In this document: one piece after another, positions 22,846 to 27,337 of the stretch
Layout of the letters: each line of letters starts with the position of its first letter
How positions within the stretch are numbered: the stretch's first letter is position 1
Source: DATCSE01 sp036568605
GTDB lineage: Bacteria; Pseudomonadota; Gammaproteobacteria; Burkholderiales; Burkholderiaceae_C
Direction of reading: 5' to 3'
Assembly: GCA_036568605.1 (NCBI GenBank)
Contig: DATCSE010000435.1
Coordinates: 1 to 27,337 of the forward strand
Length of the DNA: 27,337 nt
Program-made: the position numbers and the translations under genes
Notes under the pieces: generated by a model
What the model was told of the DNA's origin: nothing
The model's database searches: none
What the model saw: only the letters and a program-made list of their open reading frames with translations

Positions 22846-23172
22846 TCATATCCCCGCCACCTTCTCGTCCGTCGACGTCGTCATCGCGTAGATGCCGGCA
22901 CGCACCGGGCCATGCCGGCGCACGCCCTCGCGCATCGCCTCGAGATAGTCGGCCCACGGCATGCCCAGCAACGCGGCGAAGTGCATCAGCAACTGTCCGT
23001 TCGAGCCGAGCACGTAGAGCTTGCCGATGTCGCCGGCAAGGATGGCGTCGCGCTCCTCGGCGGTGAGCTCGTAGTCGTCCAGCAGCGCCGGCAGGTCCTC
23101 GCGGTAACGGCGCTGCACCGCCGGGTCGCGATTCAGGTGATAGAGGAGCTTCTGCGTGCAATAGAGGCTCAT
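22846..23172 (-). CDS. LigA-like small subunit of extradiol dioxygenase
   Basis: The 108-residue product is all-helical in character and matches the LigA subunit family: MSLYCTQKLLYHLNRDPAV, RYREDLPALLDDYELTAEERDAILAGDIGKLYVLGSNGQLL, HFAALLGMPWADYLEAMREG. In LigAB the small subunit caps the active site of LigB. It follows hpaE and precedes the ligB-like gene, in the LigA-LigB order of protocatechuate 4,5-dioxygenase. The start is uncertain: ATG 23187 overlaps the hpaE stop (ATGA) and would add MTGRD; ATG 23172 gives the usual family N-terminus. Confidence 0.88.
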   Translation of the reverse strand: MSLYCTQKLLYHLNRDPAVQRRYREDLPALLDDYELTAEERDAILAGDIGKLYVLGSNGQLLMHFAALLGMPWADYLEAMREGVRRHGPVRAGIYAMTTSTDEKVAGI

Positions 23173-23183
23173 GTCGCGCCCCG

Positions 23184-24644
23184 TCATGCGCCCCAGTGCG
23201 GGATGTGGTGGTCGGAAATCGACACGCACACGTTTTTCGGCTCGGTGAACACCTCGAAGCTCCAGGTGCCGCCCTCGCGGCCCGTGCCCGACGCCTTGAT
23301 GCCGCCGAACGGCTGGCGCAGGTCGCGCACGTTCTGGCTGTTGACGAAACACATGCCGGCCTCGATCGCCGCGGCGACGCGGTGCGCCCGTGCCAGGTTC
23401 TCGGTCCACACGTAGCTCGACAGGCCGTACGGGATGTCGTTGGCCAGCCGGATCGCGTCGGCCTCGTCGCTGAACGGGATCAGGCAGGCGACCGGCCCGA
23501 AGATCTCCTCCTGCGCGATGCGCATGCGGTTGTCGACATCGGCGAACACGGTCGGCAGCACATAGTTGCCGCGCTTCACGCGCTCCGGCAGGTTCGGCGT
23601 GGCGAGGCCGCCGCACAGCAGGCTCGCGCCTTCGGTGGGTCCGAGCTCGATGTAGCTGCGCACCTTCGCGAGGTGCGCCGGGCTGATCATCGGGCCGATG
23701 ATCGTCGACTCGTCCAGCGGGTCGCCGACCCGCAGCCGCTTCGCGCGCGCGACGAAGCGGTCGACGAAGGTCGCGTACAGGTTCTTCTGCACCAGGATGC
23801 GCGAGCCGGCGGTGCAGCGCTCGCCGTTGTTCGAGAAGATCATGAAGATCGCGGCGTCCAGCGCGCGCTCGACATCGGCATCCTCGAACACGACGAACGG
23901 CGACTTGCCGCCCAGCTCCATCGAGAACTTCTTCAGGCCCGCGGTCTGCACGATACGGTTGCCGGTGACCGTGGAGCCGGTGAACGAGATCGCGCGCACG
24001 TCGGGGTGCCGGCACAGCGGCTCGCCGGCCTCGCGGCCGGTGCCGTGCACGACGTTCAGCACTCCCGGCGGAATGCCCGCCTCGAGCGCCAGCTCGCCGA
24101 GCCGCGCGGCGGTGAGCGGCGACAGCTCGCTCATCTTCAGCACCGCGGTGTTGCCCAGCGCGAGGCAGGGCGCGACCTTCCAGGTCGCGGTCATGAACGG
24201 CACGTTCCACGGCGAGATCAGCGCGCACACGCCGACCGGCTGGTACAGCGTGTAGTTCAGCATCGTGCGGTCCACCGGGTAGGTGTGGCCGTCCATGCGG
24301 GTGCAGACCTCGGCGAAGAAATGGAAGTTGTCGGCCGCCCTGGGCACGAGCTGCTTGCCGGTCTGCGCGATCACCTGGCCGCAGTCGCGGGTTTCGGTCT
24401 CGGCGAGCTCGGGCACGTTGGCGGCGATCAGGTCGCCCAGCTTGCGCATCAGCCGCGCGCGCTCCTTCTGCGGCGTGCCGGCCCAGGCCGGCAATGCGGC
24501 CTTCGCGGCGGCGACCGCGGCGTGGACTTCGACTTCGCCGCCGGCGGCGACCTCGGCGAGCACGTCCTGCGTCGCCGGGTCCATGGTCTCGAAGTAGCTC
24601 GTGCTTTCGACCGGCTTGCCGGCGATCAGGTGCTGGATGCGCAT
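23184..24644 (-). CDS. hpaE: 5-carboxymethyl-2-hydroxymuconate semialdehyde dehydrogenase
   Basis: HpaE/HpcC oxidises the ring-cleavage semialdehyde with NAD. The 486-residue aldehyde dehydrogenase keeps the family motifs: ISPWNVPFMTATWKVAPCLALGN, FTGSTVTGN, MELGGKSPFVVFEDAD with the general-base Glu, and NNGERCTAGSR with the catalytic Cys. It is closely similar in recognisable segments to E. coli HpaE, including VRDLRQPFGGIKASGTGREGG and the C-terminal KNVCVSISDHHIPHWG. This is the strongest marker that the operon handles homoprotocatechuate and not another catechol. It begins 18 bp after the hpaG2 stop. Confidence 0.95.
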   Translation of the reverse strand: MRIQHLIAGKPVESTSYFETMDPATQDVLAEVAAGGEVEVHAAVAAAKAALPAWAGTPQKERARLMRKLGDLIAANVPELAETETRDCGQVIAQTGKQLVPRAADNFHFFAEVCTRMDGHTYPVDRTMLNYTLYQPVGVCALISPWNVPFMTATWKVAPCLALGNTAVLKMSELSPLTAARLGELALEAGIPPGVLNVVHGTGREAGEPLCRHPDVRAISFTGSTVTGNRIVQTAGLKKFSMELGGKSPFVVFEDADVERALDAAIFMIFSNNGERCTAGSRILVQKNLYATFVDRFVARAKRLRVGDPLDESTIIGPMISPAHLAKVRSYIELGPTEGASLLCGGLATPNLPERVKRGNYVLPTVFADVDNRMRIAQEEIFGPVACLIPFSDEADAIRLANDIPYGLSSYVWTENLARAHRVAAAIEAGMCFVNSQNVRDLRQPFGGIKASGTGREGGTWSFEVFTEPKNVCVSISDHHIPHWGA

Positions 24645-24662
24645 GGAGTGGATCCTGTCGAT

Positions 24663-25433
24663 TCAGCGGCCGAACGTGTCGTCGCCGACGATGGTGTTGA
24701 CCAGCCGCCCGATGCCTTCGATGGTGCAGACGACCTCGTCGCCGGGCTGCACGTCGACCACGCCTTCGGGCGTGCCGGTGAGGAGGATGTCGCCGGGGGC
24801 CAGCGTCATGAAGCTGCTGAGGTACTCGATCAGTTCGGCGATGCCGGTGACCAGGTCGCGCGTGTTGCCGCGCTGCACGCATCGACCGTTGACCTGCGTC
24901 GTCAACTCGAGCGCGCCGGGGTCGGGCACGTCGGCCGCGTCCACCAGCCACGGGCCCAGCGCGGTGCAGCCGTCGCGGTTCTTCACGCGCAGGTTCGGGC
25001 GGTAGTAGTTCTCGAGGTAGTCGCGGATCGCGTAGTCGTTCGCGACCGTGTAGCCGGCGACATGCGCCATCGCCGCGCCGCGCGACACGTTCTTCGCGCT
25101 GCGGCCGATCACCACCGCGAGCTCGCATTCGTAGTGCATGAAGCTCGCGTCGCGCGGGCGGCGCGTCTGGCCGCGGTGGCCGATCAGCGTGTTCGGGCCC
25201 TTCAGGAAGACCAGCGGCTCGTCCTTCGCGCTGGTCGTCAGTTCCTTCGCGAGCTCCTTCGCATGGTCCGCGTAGTTCAATCCGAGCGCGAGGATCGTGC
25301 CCGGCGGGTCCACCGGCGGCAGCCAGACCACCGCGTCTTCGGCGAGCACGCGTCCGTCGGCGAGCCGCAGGCCGTCGCGATGCGGCGCCGCGTCGTGCAC
25401 CGCGCCGGCATAGGCCACGCGTGCGCGCCTCAT
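24663..25433 (-). CDS. hpaG2: Homoprotocatechuate pathway decarboxylase/isomerase, C-terminal-type subunit
   Basis: This is the half of HpaG (5-oxopent-3-ene-1,2,5-tricarboxylate decarboxylase / isomerase) that carries the metal site. The 256-residue FAH-fold protein has ALGLNYADHAKE, PLVFLKGPNTLIGH, the metal-binding Glu pair in HYECELAVVIGR, the third acid in VANDYAIRDYLENYYRPNLRVK, and LTGTPEGVVDVQPGDEV. In E. coli the two HpaG halves are fused in one chain; here they are separate genes. ATG 25433 overlaps the hpaG1 stop (ATGA), so the two are probably made in equal amounts. The longer frame to 26075 is antiparallel noise over hpaG1. Confidence 0.94.
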   Translation of the reverse strand: MRRARVAYAGAVHDAAPHRDGLRLADGRVLAEDAVVWLPPVDPPGTILALGLNYADHAKELAKELTTSAKDEPLVFLKGPNTLIGHRGQTRRPRDASFMHYECELAVVIGRSAKNVSRGAAMAHVAGYTVANDYAIRDYLENYYRPNLRVKNRDGCTALGPWLVDAADVPDPGALELTTQVNGRCVQRGNTRDLVTGIAELIEYLSSFMTLAPGDILLTGTPEGVVDVQPGDEVVCTIEGIGRLVNTIVGDDTFGR

Positions 25434-26086
25434 GTCGCCTCCTCCGCGACGACGTGGTTGTGCAGCGTGCCGACGCCCTCGATCCGGATCGTCGCGCGCT
25501 GGCCCGCGACCAGCAGCGGCGCGCCGGCCGGCACGCCGACCATCAGCAGATCGCCGGGAGCCAGCGTCATGAACTCCGTGACGTCGGCCAACAGCGTCGC
25601 GACCGGCCGGATCAGCGTGCTCGTGTGAGCGCGCTGCACGACCCGGCCGTCGACCTCGACCTCGATCGCCAGCGCATCCGGGTCGGCCACCGCGCTCCGC
25701 GGCACGGTCGCGCCGATCGGGCAGTAGCCGTCGCGGCACTTGAAGCGCAGGCCCGGCCGGTAGTACGACGCGTGCGGCACGCTGACGTCGTTGACCACCG
25801 CATAGCCGGCCACGTGGTCCAGCGCGTCGCGCTCGCGGACCCGGCACGCGGTGCGCGCGATCACCAGCGCGAGGCTCGCGCCGAACTCGAGCGCCGCGAC
25901 GCCCGCCGGCAGCACGACCGCATCGCCATCGCGGGCATGCGTGTTGCGCGGCTTGATGTAGAGGACGGGGGCCTTCGGCGGCGCCTTCAGCGGCGGCTGG
26001 TGCACTGCGTCGCCGAGCGCCTCCAGCGCGCCGCGGAAGTTCAGCAGCGTGCCGTAGACCGTTCCGTGCGGGCAATTCACTAACAT
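25430..26086 (-). CDS. hpaG1: Homoprotocatechuate pathway decarboxylase/isomerase, N-terminal-type subunit
   Basis: The 218-residue FAH-fold protein corresponds to the N-terminal half of E. coli HpaG: GTVYGTLLNFRGAL, APVLYIKPRNTHA, AGYAVVNDVSVPHASYYRPGLRFKCRDGYCPIG, FMTLAPGDLLMVGVPAG. At the place of the metal-binding Glu-x-Glu of hpaG2 it has GASL (EFGASLALVIAR), so a metal site is missing, as in the E. coli N-terminal half. It is the first gene of the operon. Start ATG 26086 has no Shine-Dalgarno and sits on a TATATT box, suggesting a leaderless transcript; the frame extends to ATG 26122, but those residues are not family-like. Confidence 0.9.
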   Translation of the reverse strand: MLVNCPHGTVYGTLLNFRGALEALGDAVHQPPLKAPPKAPVLYIKPRNTHARDGDAVVLPAGVAALEFGASLALVIARTACRVRERDALDHVAGYAVVNDVSVPHASYYRPGLRFKCRDGYCPIGATVPRSAVADPDALAIEVEVDGRVVQRAHTSTLIRPVATLLADVTEFMTLAPGDLLMVGVPAGAPLLVAGQRATIRIEGVGTLHNHVVAEEAT

Positions 26087-26094
26087 GTGAGTAA
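26077..26094. promoter_or_regulatory. 18-bp imperfect palindrome, candidate HpaR operator
   Basis: TCACTAACATGTGAGTAA is an inverted repeat with seven of nine base pairs matching, in an AT-rich island between the divergent hpaG1 and hpaR genes. It covers the predicted transcription start and ATG of hpaG1 and overlaps a possible -35 box of hpaR. MarR-family repressors bind such palindromes of 16-20 bp, so binding here could shut off both genes. A degenerate half-site (ACTAAC then GAG) recurs at 26149-26159. Confidence 0.55.
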
Positions 26095-26109
26095 TATAGG
26101 CGCTATCAT
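26080..26109 (+). promoter_or_regulatory. Candidate hpaR promoter
   Basis: CTAACA (26080-26085) and TATCAT (26104-26109) are 18 bp apart and match four and five of six sigma-70 consensus bases. The -35 box lies within the 18-bp palindrome, which would allow autorepression. The resulting leader would be about 75 bases. Confidence 0.4.
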
Positions 26110-26122
26110 CGCACCGGCGCAA
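26093..26122 (-). promoter_or_regulatory. Candidate hpaG1 operon promoter
   Basis: On the - strand TTGCGC (26122-26117) and TATATT (26098-26093) are 18 bp apart. The -10 box matches five of six consensus bases, the -35 box three of six. The expected transcription start falls on the A of the hpaG1 ATG, giving a leaderless message. Confidence 0.45.
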
Positions 26123-26190
26123 TCGCCGTCGGGGCCGTTGCGCTTGGGACTAACCCGAGGAAACCGGGGATCGGAAGAGCCACCACGTCG

Positions 26191-26631
26191 ATGTCGTCAC
26201 TGCTGCGTCACCGCAACCTCGCATTGCTCCTGCTGCAGGCGCGCGAAAGCGTGATGGCCGAGTTCCGCCCGCTGCTCAACGAGCACGGCCTCACCGAGCA
26301 GCAATGGCGCGTGATCCGCGCGCTGCTGCAGGACGGCCCGCTCGAGCCACGCCAGCTGTGCGAGCGCTGCCAGATCGTCAGCCCCAGCCTGACCGGCGTG
26401 CTCGCGCGCATGGAGGAGCTCGATCTGGTGACGCGCGAGCGCATGGCCGACGACCAGCGCCGCCTGCGGGTGTCGCTGACCGCGCGCAGCAAGCGCATCG
26501 CCGCGAAGATGGCGCCGCACGTCGAGGCGCGTTATGCCGCGCTGGAGCGCGATCTGGGCCCGGAGCTGACGGCGCAGCTCTACGCGACGCTCGATCTGCT
26601 GCTCGAGCGCCTCGCGAAGCGCTCCCGCTGA
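26191..26631 (+). CDS. hpaR: MarR family regulator of homoprotocatechuate degradation
   Basis: The 146-residue protein is a MarR-type winged-helix repressor. It has LTEQQWRVIRALLQDGPLEPRQLCERCQIVSPSLTGVLARMEELDLVTRERMADDQRRLRVSLT, covering the recognition helix (SPSLTGVLARM) and the wing (DDQRRLRVSLT). HpaR in E. coli represses the hpa meta-cleavage operon and is released by pathway aromatics; the divergent position next to hpaG1 supports the same job here. A GGAAG sequence lies 13 bases before ATG 26191, a weak ribosome-binding site. Its stop is only 7 bp from the convergent cydB stop, with no hairpin between. Confidence 0.92.
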   Translation: MSSLLRHRNLALLLLQARESVMAEFRPLLNEHGLTEQQWRVIRALLQDGPLEPRQLCERCQIVSPSLTGVLARMEELDLVTRERMADDQRRLRVSLTARSKRIAAKMAPHVEARYAALERDLGPELTAQLYATLDLLLERLAKRSR

Positions 26632-26638
26632 GAGGCCT

Positions 26639-27337
26639 TCAGGCGTACTTCAGCTCGCCGGTCTTGCCGCGGAACACACGGTACGAGTACGCCGTGTAGC
26701 CGGCGATGGCCGGCACCGAGATGCAGACGCCGATGAGGATCACCTTCAGCGCCTCCGGGGCGCTTGCGGCCTGCCAGATCGTCAGATGGTCGATCACGAC
26801 GAACGGGTAGATGCTGTACGCGAGGCCCAGGAAGCCGAGCAGGAACACCAGGATCAGCAGCACGAACGGCAGCCAGGCGAGCGGCCCCAGCACCACGCGG
26901 GTGTTGAATAGGGCGCGCACCGCGAGCAGCGCGACGCCGGTCATCAGCGGGATTGCGATCAGCGCGATGATCTCCGGCAGCGCGAACCAGCGCTCTCGCA
27001 CCGTCGCGCTGACCCACGGCGTGGCCATCGAGATCAGCACGAGGCCGATCACCATCGGCAGCCACGCGATCTTCGCCCACTGCAGCGCACGCTGCTGCAG
27101 CTCGCCCTCTGTCTTCATGATCAGCCAGGCCGCGCCCATCAGCACGTAGGCCATCGGCAGCGCGGCGGCGATCGCGGCGGCGAACAGCGGGTAGTTCCAG
27201 CCTTCGCCGAAGCCGCTGACGTAGCGCCCGAGCATCCAGCCCTGCGCCATCGAGGCCAGCGTCGAGCCGGCGAAGAAGAGCCGGTCCCACATCGGCTTGT
27301 GCGCCGCCTTGGCCTTGACGCGGAAGTCGAACGCGAC
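26639..27337 (-). CDS. cydB: Cytochrome bd / cyanide-insensitive quinol oxidase subunit II, 5'-truncated by window
   Basis: The frame is open to the right window edge, so about the last 232 residues of a roughly 335-380-residue protein are present. It shows VAFDFRVKA, FAGSTLASMAQGWMLGRYV, LMGAAWLIMKTEGELQQRA and YSIYPFVVIDHLTIWQAASAPEALKVILIG, all typical of CydB/CioB, and ends FRGKTGELKYA. Six or so membrane helices remain. The ATG-like Met at 27292 is internal. With subunit I (CydA/CioA) expected upstream beyond the window, it forms a heme-bd quinol oxidase with high O2 affinity or cyanide resistance. It is not linked to the hpa operon in orientation. Confidence 0.93.
   Translation of the reverse strand, partial: VAFDFRVKAKAAHKPMWDRLFFAGSTLASMAQGWMLGRYVSGFGEGWNYPLFAAAIAAALPMAYVLMGAAWLIMKTEGELQQRALQWAKIAWLPMVIGLVLISMATPWVSATVRERWFALPEIIALIAIPLMTGVALLAVRALFNTRVVLGPLAWLPFVLLILVFLLGFLGLAYSIYPFVVIDHLTIWQAASAPEALKVILIGVCISVPAIAGYTAYSYRVFRGKTGELKYA

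Noticed and set aside
23196..25628. 810-codon open frame on the + strand across hpaE and hpaG2
   Set aside because: Same antisense composition; the - strand genes are complete, overlapping and family-like.
1..27337. Search for defence systems, CRISPR arrays, retrons, integrases, IS ends and tRNA-linked attachment sites
   Set aside because: None seen. Gene content is core metabolism and a catabolic operon with uniform GC-rich codon use; no direct repeats or tRNA cloverleaf were recognised by eye.

Overview
The window looks like a high-GC betaproteobacterial chromosome, most likely order Burkholderiales. The reasons are the coxB-coxA-small gene-ctaG-DUF2970-coxC order with a DUF2909 gene facing coxC, a SURF1-ctaA-ctaB-sco block behind it, and a homoprotocatechuate (hpa) operon with split hpaG1/hpaG2. 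Taxonomy is inferred from gene content only. Genes are tightly packed, no intergenic stretch exceeds about 150 bp, and I see no tRNA, rRNA, insertion sequence, CRISPR array or prophage.

Region 1 (1-9617, nearly all + strand) encodes an aa3-type cytochrome c oxidase and its assembly factors. These are subunit II with a fused cytochrome c domain, subunit I, a 37-residue assembly peptide, CtaG/Cox11 for CuB, a DUF2970 peptide, subunit III, SURF1, a Sco-like membrane thioredoxin protein, heme A synthase CtaA, heme O synthase CtaB and lipoprotein Sco for CuA. Structural genes and cofactor-insertion genes are separated by a perfect hairpin terminator and one small convergent gene (DUF2909).

Region 2 (9618-15092, - strand) holds rpoH, a large MASE1-CHASE-PAS hybrid histidine kinase, and the GTPase ychF. 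The rpoH leader carries a nearly perfect CIRCE element, the HrcA repressor site, which suggests one heat-shock circuit controls the other.

Region 3 (15193-19821) has pirin, an EamA exporter, a MOSC protein, a UbiH-type FAD monooxygenase and DsbC, in mixed orientations.

Region 4 (19838-26631) is a homoprotocatechuate meta-cleavage operon read leftward (hpaG1, hpaG2, hpaE, ligA-like, ligB-like, hpaF, hpaH, class II aldolase/adducin), with a divergent MarR-type regulator (hpaR). It departs from the classic operon in two ways. A two-subunit LigAB-type dioxygenase stands where single-chain HpaD is expected. A class II aldolase/adducin-fold protein that seems to lack the catalytic Glu stands where HpaI is expected. 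A REP-like doublet lies inside the operon between the two dioxygenase subunits.

The right edge (26639-27337) is the 3' part of a cytochrome bd/CIO-type quinol oxidase subunit II gene. I found no clearly new system such as a defence island or new RNA class. The best leads are the CIRCE-rpoH link, the altered hpa operon, the in-operon repeat supplying a ribosome-binding site, and several genes whose -10 box lies directly before the ATG (possible leaderless mRNAs).
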